From Capsicum annuum (lineage: Eukaryota; Streptophyta; Magnoliopsida; Solanales; Solanaceae): 64,000 nt of DNA. Shown piece after piece: positions 1-12,626 of this stretch. Both the position numbers and the translations under genes were made by a program. The stretch lies in NCBI RefSeq assembly GCF_002878395.1, contig NC_061121.1:130545946-130609945 (forward strand). The letters run 5' to 3'. Within the stretch, counting starts at the first letter, position 1. Each line of letters starts with the position of its first letter. The notes beneath the pieces were generated by a model, which searched no databases, had not been told where the DNA came from, and saw only the letters and a program-made list of their open reading frames with translations.

Positions 1-732
1 GAATTGTTATGAGATTTGATTGCTTTAATGATTTGGAATCAAGATAGAAGTGAATTGAGATTTATTATGATGACTCACATGTTTCACCAGATATATTTTA
101 CTCTCTTATGATTATGATGATTTTAATTCGAGTTAAGTGAGTCATTTATATCAGCATGCATAATTTTTATAAACTGTGATGATATTAAGATATTATTTTA
201 TGTATGCATTGCACCCCCATATGCTCGTTACATTTCCATGGTACTGATCCACACACACCCTCTGTGTTGGGCTATATTTTCTCGTAATATAGGTACAAGG
301 TATAGTATACATCTTCAGATCCAGTCAGTTCGCAGCATCCAGTCAGCAGGTGATGAGTCTTTTTGATTCAAGGGCTTGAGTTAGTTATATAGTTTGAGAA
401 GTGTTGTATTTTCTTTATTCAGCCGTATTGAGTTTGGATAGTTGGGAGTCATGACCCAGCAACCTATAGTCAGTACTAGTAGAGTCTTCATAGACAGTCA
501 GTAAAAGTTGATATATTCCATTTTGGGTTTGGTTGTAAAGGCAGTGTTGTAATCTTGTAAATTCAGTTTTGTATCTATCATATTCATAAAAGAGTTATTT
601 TCCACAAATTTGTATAGATTTATACTTTTAATTCAGTTGCTTATGAGTTATGCTATTAAAAGGGTTAGCTTGGGGTCACTTGTAACCCTAAGCATCGTGT
701 GATGTCTTGGGACCTAATTTTGGGGTGTTACA
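1..732 (+). repeat. 3' part of a Tekay/Del-type LTR
   Basis: The last 730 bases of a Ty3/gypsy LTR, entering from outside the window and ending in GGGGTGTTACA at 732. It matches by eye the end of the LTR at 52208-54532: both share a CCCCCATATGCTC block followed by a phrase about a cut-off of TACTGATCC or TACTAACCC, a TTCTCGTAAT block, and a closing AAAGGGTTAGCTTGGGG block. No primer binding site follows, so it is either a 3' LTR or a truncated or solo copy. No coding capacity. Confidence 0.75.
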
Positions 733-1748
733 CCAGCGTAGGTTATGAGGTGTCATCCGTTAGATAGGAATGACATACTCAGGGACCACCCGCTAGTTTA
801 GGATTGATCTAAGGGGTCACCCGCTAGACTAGGACTGACCCCACTATCGTTGTTAGTACCCGTGGCATAGTATTAGCACCCTTCCAATTGGGGTCACAAG
901 TTGGACCCCTATAAGCTCAGATTTGGGGCATGTAGGTTAGATGATTACCTTCCACTATCTCAGTTTTAGTCTTAATTTAGAATTCAGTACAGTTCTACAG
1001 AACTAGGACTATCAAACACAGTCACTCAGTATCAGTAATTTAGTTATCAGTAACTTCAGATATCAGTTACTCAGTTATCAGAACTCAACACTTAGCTTCA
1101 GAAAAGCTCAGATACAGTGTGTATATATATATGTATGTGCAAAGTATTATATAATTAGTATTTACAGCACTGTCAGTTATCCATGTACTCTTATATTTGG
1201 TTACTCTATGGCATTAATTTAGTTATTGTTCATACATATGAACCCTTGCATTCAGCCTTACCTCATCTAGCATACTAGTACATTCCATGTACTTACACAT
1301 ACTTTCTCTTTGCGCTATGATGTCTTATATCATACGTTTGGATTCTCAGGTTCCTGACTGCGCTTAGATAGGTTTTGTCAACAGTCGTAGATTTAGTAGT
1401 GGGTCCTCGTCTATTAAGGGCATACTTTATGTCAGTATTTCAGTTTATCAGTAGTTCAGTAGATAGATTTAGTTAGGGGCTTCTCCCATTAACTCCATAT
1501 TCAGACAGTTTAGTTAGACACTTTCAAACTAGACCAGTTCAGACAGTGTTTAGTTTTCAGATGTTTTACTAGATGTCATTATTTATCAGTATTTAGATTT
1601 CGAACCTTATGACAATTCAGCCTAATTTTCCATTTATTTTAGTATTATTATTCAGTGCTTAGAACAGATATCAGGCATGGGTTAGCATAAGGTCGTTCGA
1701 GGTTATAAGCACTGTGTAGTGTTAGGGGTACATACTTAGAGCATTACA
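733..1748 (+). repeat. 3' part of a second LTR family
   Basis: This begins in mid-LTR directly after the preceding LTR end. Its first 300 bases align by eye with 29090-29405 (shared blocks ACCCGTGG, TAGTTAGCACCC-like text, GGGGCATGT.GGTTAGAT.ATTACCTT and CAGTTCTAC.GAA), so it belongs to the LTR family that starts at 27599. The right end, GCATTACA at 1741-1748, has the CA expected of an LTR end. It therefore supplies roughly the 700 bases missing from the copy at 27599-29405. No gene is visible in it. Confidence 0.65.
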
Positions 1749-1957
1749 ATTATAAACTTTGTTAAATTCTAAAAGATGACATTGATACCCAACAAGGTTG
1801 GAGGATAATTATGAGGATATATTGATACCCAACATGGTTGAAAAATAATTATGATGATATATTGATGCCCAGCAAGGCTGGAGGATGATTATATTGATGT
1901 GCCTATGTGTACATCTACTAATTTTGAGTCAACCTATGCCATATGTAAGGAAATTAT

Positions 1958-1995
<38 letters not shown>

Positions 1996-3268
1996 TTATA
2001 TATAGTTTTGGTATGATATTGATATTCGAGATGTCGGATATAACCCAAATATGTTAATTACGATAGTTAGTGATCTTCTAAGGATTGGTGATAATTTTTT
2101 ATTAATGATAAGGTTGTATAGTTGATGATTAGTGTCAAATAAGTATTAATGATCTATATTGTTTAATTGACTAATCATGACTAGTTCATAAAGGTGGATT
2201 AACTGGTAAAGGATGATTAGTTAATAACTATTGGATAGTTACAAGTGATTTGTGGTTATTTTGTGAATAGTTTTTAAATGATTACTAGAAGTTAGATGAT
2301 AATTATGAATCAAATTAATTATTTAATAAGATATTGTTAGCTAATAAGTGAGCATTAGTGAGAATTGGCGATACAGTTGCTTTATGTTGGTTAATTTTGA
2401 AATGTTAGTAAAGGGCCAATTTATGATAATTATGGAATGATGGTTAAATAACAATAAAGGTTAGTTTTAATGATTGTTGATAGCTTTATTATATCCTTGA
2501 GTGTACTCTCTAGGTGTATGGGAGTCTATGATAAGTTTTTTACTTTTTACACCAATTGTCGTATGGAAGCCAATTTTATAGTTTGTAATAGCTTGTGTAT
2601 ACCTTGTTATGTGCTGTTATTCCTATTTATTTACTTATTTTTCATGGCCATGTTGGCGTGTATTGATGCCTTATGTTATACTGTTATTAAGGTTTAATTA
2701 CTTATCATGTACAACAATGGTGGAGATGATCCAGGTTTATTTTCGTATCTTGATTTAGTTATATTATCTTGCATTTTATCATACTGATATAATGATTTAG
2801 CTCTGTCAGCCGATGATGCCTACTGAGTACCCGTTGTTTTTAGAACTCATACTACATTTCTATACCATTTTGGTGCATATCCGAGTACTAGTTGTCGTCC
2901 TTGATAGACGTTCGTGTGCTTATTCATTTTAAAAGATAGAGTCAGATCTTGGAGTTTGAGATGCCTATTTCCCTCTATCTGTCTTTTGTTTTTGAGACAT
3001 ATGTGGTTGACTATTCCAAAAATTTAAAATTATATTACTGTCATTCGATGCTTTTGTACTGGCTTTACAAGGTCGTGGGATGGTATTTTGTATATACTAT
3101 TTTGTCTATTTAGAAAACCTTACTTATTTATACATTGTATTGTTAAATTCAGCCAATGTTGGAAATTTTCTACCGAATTAACCCATTGTATTAGCTCTGA
3201 TTTATGGTTTGTCTTCCTACTGGAGGGATTTATTAGGTGCCTTCAAGACTTATAAATCGGGTCATGTC
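1749..3268 (+). repeat. 3' part of long LTR, copy A
   Basis: This matches 7030-8498 along its whole length. Both contain repeated phrases of the form TATTGATACCC.ACAAGGT.GGAGGAT at the left, an AT/AC microsatellite, a run of short TTAGTTGAT-like words, and the same right part ending in GGTCATGTCA (copy B GGCATGATA). The reverse complement is also found at 57181-58870. The left part of the LTR is missing. A 75-codon open frame at 2470-2697 lies inside it and has no family resemblance. Confidence 0.7.
1958..2005. repeat. (AC)n-(AT)n microsatellite
   Basis: About 12 AC dinucleotides followed by an AT run, inside LTR copy A. The equivalent place in copy B (about 7203-7242) has only an AT-type run, so the AC tract probably expanded after the copies separated. 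Confidence 0.9.
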
Positions 3269-4640
3269 ACTGATTTAGCTGCACAGATCTCTTTTGGATG
3301 GTCACCTCAGCCCACTTCACAAAATATTTAGGTCTCCTAAACAACATGACGTATTATAGATTAGGACCCAAGTCGATTTGTTTAACTATGTGTTAATCTT
3401 ATTCATCATATAGACCTACTATGCAAACAACACTTTGTTATTGTATATCTCTAACACACATACAATCATTTTTTAATAGGTGTGTTCCAATCCCCATGCC
3501 ATTTACGATTGCTTTATGAAAATTGATTGAGGAGGAAAAATAGCTCATCTTATGTCCTTTCAAGATCCTAACCACCCACAGTAGACTCTAGAAAGATCTT
3601 CATATATAGGCCAACACACTCAATAAAGGTATGCGGCATTATCCTTTTAGACTGGTGATAGATCAAATAGTCTTTGAGAACCACTTTTAATCTATTCTAA
3701 ATAGGTATAAGGTCTTCCATCCTTCTGTTAGAATCTTAGTATATGACATATCTTTCTTACGATATTTAAAGATAGAAAGAAGTAAGTCTAAAATCTCAGA
3801 TAATGCTCATAACATGATTTGATGGGATTTGTTGACTGCCTTTAACAACCTCTTTGCATCCATAATTATGGAAAATATTAATAGTTTGAGCTATACGTTA
3901 TTAACTGTGGCATCAATTGTTGTGTAAGTATCACTAATTTCCAGTAACTATTTCTAACATAGCTTAATCAAAATCCTTCTACTTATGGTCATAATTTCCT
4001 TCAACTACTTTGTATTTGGATCTACATATGTAGGTTGACTTCTAAGAGGCCTCATATTTTATGCTCCAACTAATCGACCTATTCTTATTTCTATATTTTG
4101 AATTTCCAATTAATGGTTCTTAGAAATTGCTTCCTTCTTTGTTGACCATCTACCAAATTTTTCAACACTTCTTTAATATTATCAAGATGGCTTTGCATTA
4201 AATTTCCTCTGATTCTATTGATAACCATGCTATGGACCTTATTGTAAATATTATTTATGATTTGAAATACCACCTAAAGAAAAATTTGGGTGGTTCCTTT
4301 AATTTGAGTTACAAGTGTCAAAATATTCTATTTTCTTGTGCCTCTACTTGCGTAACATACCAAATATAAGTACTCTAGATTACCTATGAACACATCAGTT
4401 GTATGGTCACAACATAGAAGTGTAGTTCTTAATAAATAATATGGGTTTAATATACACTTATTTTTAAAACTTTGTGCCAACATCTAAGCTTTTGCAGGTT
4501 TGATTTGATTTTTATTGAATGGTTTATGCTTTATTTTATGAATTATTACTATGTATGGTGTTTTGAATACTTTTGATGAGAAAATCAAAAGACAGATGAA
4601 AATAAAGCTGAAAAAAGATGAAACTAGTAAATTGACTTCT
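3269..4640. repeat. 1.4-kb repeat adjoining LTR copy A
   Basis: This sequence recurs after LTR copy B, where it is broken into 8499-8740, 19422-19860 and 22171-22870. Either it is an internal region of a short LTR element repeated as LTR-internal-LTR-internal, or it is flanking DNA copied together with the LTR. No tRNA-like primer binding site follows the LTR end, which weakens the first reading. The minus strand holds weak gag-like text near 4000-4280. Confidence 0.6.
3955..4280 (-). pseudogene. weak gag-like relic
   Basis: The minus strand has a 60-codon open frame (4091-4273) with a Leu/Lys-rich helical pattern. Past a frameshift there is text of the form LEIQ..IGRLVGA..MRPLR, which resembles the C-terminal part of Athila/Tat gag proteins (LE.Q.GQLA..L..RPQG). 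A second copy lies near 22200-22450. Identification rests on a short motif only. Confidence 0.3.
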
Positions 4641-4699
4641 AAGGTGAAGTTATTTCCACCACATAAGAAGTAAGGGTAGCTATGCCAAGACAAATTGCA

Positions 4700-7600
4700 T
4701 AAAATTTCATAACTATGACTTCCTTCTTATCTATTAGCATTACCCAAAAAAATTACATGACTTTAGTTGCAATGGCCACTTAGGTCATTTTTCATATTTC
4801 CACTTATTTTTGTCATTAAAAATTTTACATAGTTTCCCCAAGTTAATTATGACTTGCTAATGCTAGCAATTAAGTTATCGAGTAATTTGTTTAGTTTTCA
4901 GAGCCAATTCCTTATATAGAAATTTTCGCTGGTTCCTAATGACCACCACATAAAAACTTCTATAAAATAATTTTGTATGCAAATTTTGAATGTGCCACCA
5001 GCTCCAGAATGATGATTTTAGGCTAGGCAGAACTTTTATTTTAGTCCTGATCTACCCAGACTAATTTGACCTATTGGTCGGAAAGTTGGGAAAATAAAAT
5101 ATAGGTGTGGGACCCATATTTGGTTAAAATAATCTTGTATTAGAATTTTGAGTGTGCCAGCATATCCAAAATGTCTAATTTAGTATGTTTACTTAGTTCA
5201 TTTGTGTGTACAATATTTTAGATGAATCCTGAGGTTTTGACGAAAACTTTGAAGACTTTCCCAGTTTCAGCTACTATCTAGTATAGCTGAATTGTAAACC
5301 AAGGGTCATGATCGTGGTACCCTTGGCAGAGCAAGTGTTGCAATTATTAGAAGGACGTGTTATAATTGTAACATATTTTTTTGATGCACTGAGTTGCAAT
5401 TTACAAGTCCTAGGCCGCGATAACGGGACACGAGGAACTGGTATTGCTATAAATAGACCCTAAAGTCGTAAATTCAACCCTTTTTCAGCCATTACTTGAG
5501 AGCAAAAATTCTAAAAAGTTAGATACCTTAAAATTGAGGTTTGTGGGTGACTTGGTAGCTTGATTAACATCTATTTTAATGATTATCTTTTGATTTAAGG
5601 TAAGAATTCACTCCTTTCTTGATTTCTTGCTCAAAACTCCAAAACCCTTAGGGATTGATTTTAGCCTCAATTTAGCTTTATTTTTACTATTTTTTGTAGG
5701 TTAATGATTTCTTGATCTTGTGAGGGTGTTGGGTTGGTCTTGGAAACTTAATTTTCATATGTAGGACCCATATGGATGGTTTTTAAGGTAATTTTGGACC
5801 CAAAGGACAATGGTGCAATATGGGTATTGTTATTGTTTTATTGATGAGTAGAATATGTTTTTAATTGCTTGGCATCTTGAGGAAGCTTCTCAAAAAGTAA
5901 AAGTGGTGGATTAGTGGTTCATTGAACTTTTTTCGGTGATAAGATAGGCTAGGTTTATCCTTGTTACATTGGGCTATGTTATAGTCTGTTTATGATATCA
6001 TATTAGATTTGGGATGGGTTCTAGGTGTTGGGTTGTTGAAAAGAAAGACTTGGGTTAGTTGGACCGTTTAGGATAAATTGAAATTATATAGTTGAAATAT
6101 ATTAGATTGTTTTCGTATCCCTTAGGAGAATTGGACTTCATCACTCATGCTAAGCATGAGAATGCCCCCGATTGATCAAGATTAAGTAAAATTATTTAGA
6201 CACCCATTATTTTGGAAAGATATTCCTTAGTTCCTTTATTATGAAAGGTTGCGTTAGTTACTATATTGGCTTAGTTGTTGTGTTTAAGAAAAACATTTAG
6301 TTTTGGATTAATTGTAGCTTGCTATATATCTAAGAGAGGATTTAAATACCTTAGCCGTGTTTGGGGTAGTATTTGACTTAGAATGTATTTTGGCAAATTA
6401 GAAGTGGGCTCTTTGACCCACCTTATGTCAAGAATAATGAATAGTTATCTTAAAACTCTTGTATACTTATTAAATGCCTAGAGAATGCCCTTTTTGATGG
6501 AATATTGAGGAACTATGATACTCGTTGGTTATGATAAATGATGTTGGAAGTAATGCCTAACGATTATGCCATATGTATGATATATTGGTTAGGCTTATGA
6601 AGTGCTATTCATTGTGCTATTGTCTTAGCTGTTGTTTGGACTACCAAATATTCCATTGAATGAGCCATTGACTGTGATATTATCGAAGCCTTAAATTATG
6701 TTATTGACTATGCTATGAATAAGCTATAGATCATGCCATGGATTAGCTATTTCTTGATATGTTGATAAGTTACCTTTCATGCTAATGATAAGCCATTAGC
6801 ATTGCTCATGATATTTCTTATGATTATGATCATGTTAAATATTTATGCTAGTAATCATGTTAGAAAGTATCCTTATTGATGATGCTAGCAATTGTGTTCT
6901 TTTTTGTGCTAGAGTTATGACTATTGATTATATGGGAAATTATGCTATCAATTATTCTAGAGATCTTGATGCTTGACTATATTGGCACTTATGGCATTGA
7001 TTATATACCCGACTAAATTTCATAAGATTATATTGATACCCGACAAGGTCAGAGGATGATTTTGATGATATAATGATATCCGATAAGGACGAAGGATTAT
7101 TATGATGATATATTGATGCCCAACAATGATGGAGGATCATAATATTTATATGCCAACATGTACATCTACCGGGTCGAGTCCGGCTATGCCATATGTATGA
7201 CAATTATTTATATATGTATATACATATATATATATATATGTAGTTTGGGCATGATGTTGATGCTAGGGATGTCAAATATAATCTGAATATGGTAGTTACA
7301 ATAGTTAGAAGACTTGTGAGTATTAGTGATTGTTGTTGATTAATAATAAAGTGGTATAGTAGATAATTAATTAAAAATAAGGATTAGTGGTGGATATTGT
7401 TTAAGTGACTAATCATGAATAATTGTTAAATGAAGATTAATTGGTAAAGGATAATTAGTTAAGAAATATTGGCTAGGTGATAACTAATTATTTGTGGTTA
7501 TGCTGAATAGTTGTTAAATGATTACTAGAAGTTAGATGATGACTAGTAATCAAATAAATTATTTAATAAGAGATAGTTAGTTGATAAGTGATGATTAGCA

Positions 7601-8498
7601 ATTATTCGTGATAGGGTTGCTTTATGTTGGTAAATTATGAAATGTTGGTAAAGGACCTCTTGACCATTATTGTTGAATAATGGTTAAATAATGATAAAAG
7701 TTAGTTGTAATGATGTTTGATTTATTTATTCAATCCTTGAGTGTATTTTCTAGGCATATGGGAGTTTGTGATAAGTTATTTACTTTTTGCACCAATTGGT
7801 GCATGGAAGCCAATTTTGTAGTTTGTGATTACTTGTGTAATGCCTTGTGATATATTGTTATTCTGACTAATTCACTTATATTGTATGTCAATGTTGGAGT
7901 GTGTTGATTCCTTACATTCTACTATTATTCTAGTTTAATTACTTATCATGAACATCAATGTTGCAGTTATTCAGGTTCATTTCTGTACCTTGACTTAGTT
8001 ATGTTATCTTGCATTATCATTCTTATATAATGATTTATCTTATTTGGCCAATAATTCCTATTGAGTATTGTTTTGGTACTCATACTACACTTCTGTACTA
8101 TTTTGTCTTAGATAAAAGTACTAGTTGCCGTTGTTGATCGACATTTGTGCGGTGATTGATTTTGGATATAGAGTGAGATCTTAGAGTTCGAGTCGCCTAT
8201 TTCCCTCTATTACATTCTTTAGTTTTTTTTCGAGATAGATACTGTTGACTATTCTAATCATTTGATGTTGTATTACTATCATTAGATGCTCTTACACTAG
8301 CTATACTAGGTCGTGGGATGAAATCTTGTATTGACTATTTTATCTATGTAGAACTCTTTGCTTATTTATACATTGTGTTCTCGAATATCTCCTATGTTGG
8401 GCATTTCGTACCGAGTTAACCCATTATATCAGTTGCAAGTTATGGTTTGGATTATCTATTGGTAAGATTTAGTAGGTGTCATCAAGACACATAAATTA
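4700..8498 (+). repeat. long LTR, copy B (about 3.8 kb)
   Basis: This is a near full-length copy of a long Ty3/gypsy LTR. It can be followed base by base against the reverse complement of 57181-60684 plus 62209-62640. Shared blocks include CAGAGCCA near 4897, GTGCCA near 4991, GGCTAGGCAGA near 5022, GTGGGACCCATATTTGG near 5106, and TAAGAATTCACTCCTTTCTTG near 5601. The left limit is uncertain by about 100 bases. The right end, near 8498, precedes the repeat also found at 3269. No protein is encoded. It contains a good TATA box at 5448. Confidence 0.65.
5448..5456 (+). promoter_or_regulatory. LTR TATA box
   Basis: TATAAATAG lies about 750 bases into LTR copy B and is followed by a C-rich leader (ACCCTAAAG...CAACCC). 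This is the expected position for the U3/R boundary of the element. Function is inferred from the motif and its place. Confidence 0.55.
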
Positions 8499-8740
8499 AG
8501 GCATGATACTAGATTAGCCGCATAAACCTCTTTTGGATGATCACCTTTACCCACTTCACAAAATATTTAGGTATCCTAAACTACTTGACCTATTATAGAT
8601 TAGGACCCAATATCGTGTTGTTTAATTGTGTGTTAATCTTATTCTTCATATAGACCAACTGTGTATAAAATGATTTATAATTGTATATCTCTAACATACA
8701 TACAATCATTTTAAAATAAGTGTGTTTCAATCCTCATACC
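8499..8740. repeat. left piece of the 1.4-kb repeat, copy B
   Basis: This matches 3269-3500 (shared CACTTCACAAAATATTTAGGT and GACC.ATTATAGATTAGGACCC blocks). It stops at the target site of the inserted retroelement and resumes at 19422, where the match to 3505 continues with ATGAAAATTGATTGAGGA. Confidence 0.75.
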
Positions 8741-11068
8741 TAAAACACCCTATGTTTTTATCCTTAGAAATTTCATAAGTTTCTGGGTTCTTGAAATCAT
8801 ACGACTAGGGGGTATTAGTCGTATAATAAGGTACAGTTTGATGGGTCTTAGTCATATGTTAACCAGTGTAGGTTGGTTGGTTTCTATCCATGGTTCGGTT
8901 GCATCATACAAGTCATTTGTTAATGTACTAGAGGTATGATGCCAATCGTATATTGCCCTATGTTTAACCTAGAGGAATCTATTTTGTCTAAGGTATGAAT
9001 TAAGGGTACTAGTCATATAATTGGGTACAAATTTGCATTGGTGGTCGTATGTCGGATAGTGTTGGGGTCTAAGAGGAGTTCTAGGGTATGAGAAAAGGGT
9101 ACCACGCATACCCATGGTATGATTTGGGGGATGGTCATACCCTCTTGCGAGAATTTTATACAGTTTAAGTTGTGGGTAATCTGGACATTTTCCCTCATGA
9201 ACTCTTAAGGCCTCATAAATTATAATACTCTTGGAACATCATTTGCCCTATTATTCTAATCTTAAATACTTAGAAACTCTCTCAAATTCTCTCAATGCTC
9301 TTGGGTCAAGGAAGGCTAGTGTTTCTTCAATAATGTCAATTTGGGGCTTACAAAAGTGGTTTCTCTCCATCACCTTTGTAATCTAAGTTATGTTACTCCT
9401 TCCTCATTGTTAGTTCCAATTAAAGGCATGCTTTATATATTGTTTTCATGGCATAATTACAGTATGGTTTTTGGTTTTGAATACATGTTGTGAGTTTTAG
9501 TTTTAAATGGTTTGGTTATGGTTTTCCCATGTTTTAATTACGGTTTTCATATTTTAATAGTGGCTTGAAGATATGGCTGCATGGGAATGGTTAATTGGTA
9601 CTTGATTTTGGTTTTGAAAACTATATGCCCTCAATATCTTTGATAAAATGCCTATGAGAATGTTTTTACTATATTGTTGAACTTTCATTGAAAACTTTAC
9701 ATGGTATAAAGTGATAATGGAACCCTAACTGGTTTTGATGGTCTTTAATAGTTAAATGGCAAGGTCTTGGTGGTAATGGTTATGGATTAATTGAATACTC
9801 TTTCAAGGTACATGGGACTCCCCCAAGCAAACTTAATAATGATAATCTTTTGGGGTATACGAGAATCCCCTAAGAAACTTAATAATGTAAACTATGGGTA
9901 CATGGGAATCCCTTCTTTAAAATGGATAGCTAAGGACATTGCTTGAAATCTATGATCAGTATGATGATACCACTACTTATATCCTTGATTAATAATCAAT
10001 TGAATTGGTGGTTTAGTTATGTGCAAATGGTTTTAATCGGGCAATAATGGAGGTGTGTTATAGCAAACCATGAAGATTTGAGTCCAATGGATGGACACTG
10101 GAAACTCATGTTTGCCGACATAAGTATTGATCATGGAAACCATATATAATATTTATGGGGTACACGGGAATCACTTAAGTTACACTTATATATATGTATC
10201 ATGGAGAGAGAAGGGTATACGGGAAGCCCCCAGTCCTATGGTATATCCAGTTCATGCGGGTACACACTTAGGGGCTCATTTAAGGGGTAACATTAGACCC
10301 ATATATCCTATGGATAGTTCTAGGATGGTTAAGATACACATACATAGGTTAATGGTTTTAAGGCATGCTAAACCCGATTCTCTCTCATCTGGCAAGGATA
10401 CATATATATATATATATGTATGTATGTATGTTTGTATGGTTGTATATGCTGATAGTTGTTTACATAGTTTTAAAGGTTGACATTATTTTATCCTAAGTGC
10501 ATGCTAGCATTTACCCTCTAACTCATCTTCGGTTGCTTTATCCCCACGCGATACAGGAATTGTCCATTCTACACCTCCTACTTAGTGATCGAATTCGACA
10601 TCTGCTTGTGTTGGATTGATATGGTAAGCTTTCATATTCCGGAAGGATCCATTACATGCCATGGATTTCTTTACATATTTTAGTCATTTTATAGACTATA
10701 GTTTTGTCTATGGTTGGGGCATGCCCCGATCGGATATTGTTTTACTTTCAGATATAGGCTTTATGGGACTACTATAGGTTGGTTTGGGCGGTGTCGGTAT
10801 TAGCGTCAGCCTTGGCATTGGCATTGGTATTTGGGCTGACATCGGTGGATTATATTTGATTTATAATTGTTGCATATCATGGTGGGTTGGTTTAGGAAAT
10901 AGACTTATCAAAATTCAGTACATTAATAAATACTCTATCTTTTTATATGTTTGAAATTAATCTGACACAGGGTATGTTCTTAGAGGTTGGGTTAGGTATT
11001 GAGTGTATCCCTAGTCCTGGTTAGACTTGGGATGCCCATCACGACAAGGCCCTAGTGCAGTCGTGTAA
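8741..11068 (+). repeat. 5' LTR of the element at 8741-19416
   Basis: This 2.3-kb direct repeat pairs with 17076-19416. In one easily aligned 125-base stretch (9601 against 17911) I count five substitutions and one single-base gap; other parts differ more. U3 (8800-9130) carries many copies of a GTCRTAT/ATACGAC word in both orientations. The downstream half carries five copies of a GGTACAYGGGAATCCC word. Open frames inside it (for example 10127-10480) have no protein resemblance. Confidence 0.9.
9211..9234 (+). promoter_or_regulatory. core promoter of the 5' LTR
   Basis: CATAAATTATAATACTCTTGG stands where the 3' LTR has CACGACTTATAACACTCTTGG (17546-17566). The related LTR at 52208 has CTACGACTTATAACCCTTAG (about 52853). 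The block is conserved across LTRs whose surroundings differ, so TATAA at 9221 is the likely TATA box. Confidence 0.5.
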
Positions 11069-11069
11069 A

Positions 11070-11090
11070 GTTGGTATAAGAGATTTAGGT
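11070..11090 (+). other. primer binding site
   Basis: GTTGGTATAAGAGATTTAGG directly follows the LTR. It is a decayed form of the initiator-tRNA-Met complementary TTGGTATCAGAGCC seen in most plant Ty3/gypsy elements and better kept here at 54536. Confidence 0.7.
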
Positions 11091-11279
11091 TCAAGGTCAA
11101 TTGGGAGTCCATAAATCTGTGTTGAGTGGAGTCTCTTTTAAGGGTGTGCAGCATGCCACACTCATAAGAGAGAGGCAACAAGGCATTTTGCAATATTTCT
11201 CTTGCTTGTGTTCTATTTTCAAACATGAAGTCTATGTCTTGGAATCTTTATTAGTACCTATTTGTTTTCTTTTTAGATA

Positions 11280-12626
11280 ATACCTCGATGATCTGATACA
11301 CATGAAAACTCCTCTATTCTAACTGAGGATGATATTGATGGGACATATTCTACCCATGGGATCTATACTCGGTATAAAGGTCCTAATTTTCCTGGAGTTC
11401 CATCGATTCTCTATAGTCCTTCTTAGGTCGACCTGATGAATGTGAAGTTTTATCAGTTGATTCATATGATTGTTAAATTTATTGTTTCTCAAGCTGAGTG
11501 TGGTACATCTATCATTCCATGTTTTGAGGCCACGAGGGTTGGCCAGTCCATAAGGATGAGTCCTTTAACTTTTACTGGTGTTAAGGTGGAGGAGGATCCT
11601 TTGGAAGAGATAGAAAAGATATTAAGGGTTATACATACCACGAATGTTGAAGGGGTGGAGTTTGGTGCCTACGAGCTAAAGGATGTGGCATATAAATGGT
11701 ACGAGGAATAGGATAGGGTAAGGGGAGAGGTTGATAAGTCATCTTTGTAAAGATTTTCTCTAATGCATTTTTGGACCTCTTCTTTCCTTAGGAGCTTAAG
11801 GAAACAAAAGTGGAGGAATTTGATAGTATAAAATAGGGCAAGATGTTGGTCAAACAGTATGCCTTAAAATTTCAGCAGTTGTCTCAATATGCTCTGGATA
11901 TGATGTCTGATATAAGGATCGGGATGAAAAAGTTAGCTTTAAGAATATCTCATCAGTTAATCCTTAAAAGCAAGACTATATTGATATTCAAAGACATGGA
12001 TATCTCTAGGTTGATTGTTCATATGCAATAGGTGGAGAAGGAAAATAAAAAGTAGGCTGAAATAGAGAAAAGGCAGGGAAAGACATTTAGGTTTTCTGAG
12101 CAACTTGGTGGGAAATAGAAAAGTTATAGGAATGGTTGTAAGTTCCCAAAGAAGAAATTGGGGAGTTCTAGTTCTTTCTCCATAGCTAGTGCTTCTACCT
12201 AAATTCATTGAAATATAGGCGTCAGCTGGGTAATGATAATTCTAAGGCACAGGGTGCCCAATCTCCATCTATTGGGTCCAGTCGACTTCATTATATCCTC
12301 CTTATAGGTTTGGTGGTCGATTGCATCATGATTTTTGTTACAATGAGAGGGATATGTGTTTCAAGTCTGGTCAGCCAGGCTATATGCTTAGAAACTATCC
12401 AGTTGTTAAGGTTGCTTCAGGAGAAAATAGAGTTTTGATCGCCTCTTCATCTGTTCCTGTACCAAAGGGTGTTGCTTCTGTATCTATTTCTACTCCTACT
12501 ACCGGCACATGCCAGAATAAGTTATATGAACTCACTACTCGATATGAGTCCGAGGCATCATTTGATATTGTGACTGGTACATTAGGACTCTTTTCTCATG
12601 ATATATATTGCCTACTAGCTGAAGGA
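11280..12626 (+). pseudogene. gag relic, including first copy of the duplicated part
   Basis: This is the structural (capsid-like) protein of the retrotransposon, in pieces. The presumed start, in the CCTCGATGATCT context near 11284, has lost its ATG. A 91-codon frame (11436-11711) carries the gag core with FTG...EEDPLEEIEKI and ends at an in-frame stop after YKWYEE, where intact relatives continue with a conserved Trp-rich segment. Further pieces follow at 11843-12031 (coiled QQLSQYA segment) and 12321-12647. The zinc knuckle near 12354 reads CFKSGQPGYMLRNY and has lost three of its four ligands (Cys, His, Cys). From 11682 on, the sequence is repeated 943 bases downstream. Confidence 0.75.

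Noticed and set aside
2470..2697. 75-codon open frame with a hydrophobic composition
   Set aside because: It lies in an LTR that recurs at 7735-7960, where the frame is not kept. No motif.
10127..10480. 117-codon open frame in the 5' LTR
   Set aside because: The matching part of the 3' LTR (18427-18648) is broken differently. The C-terminal YIYIYVCMYVCM run is a microsatellite translation.
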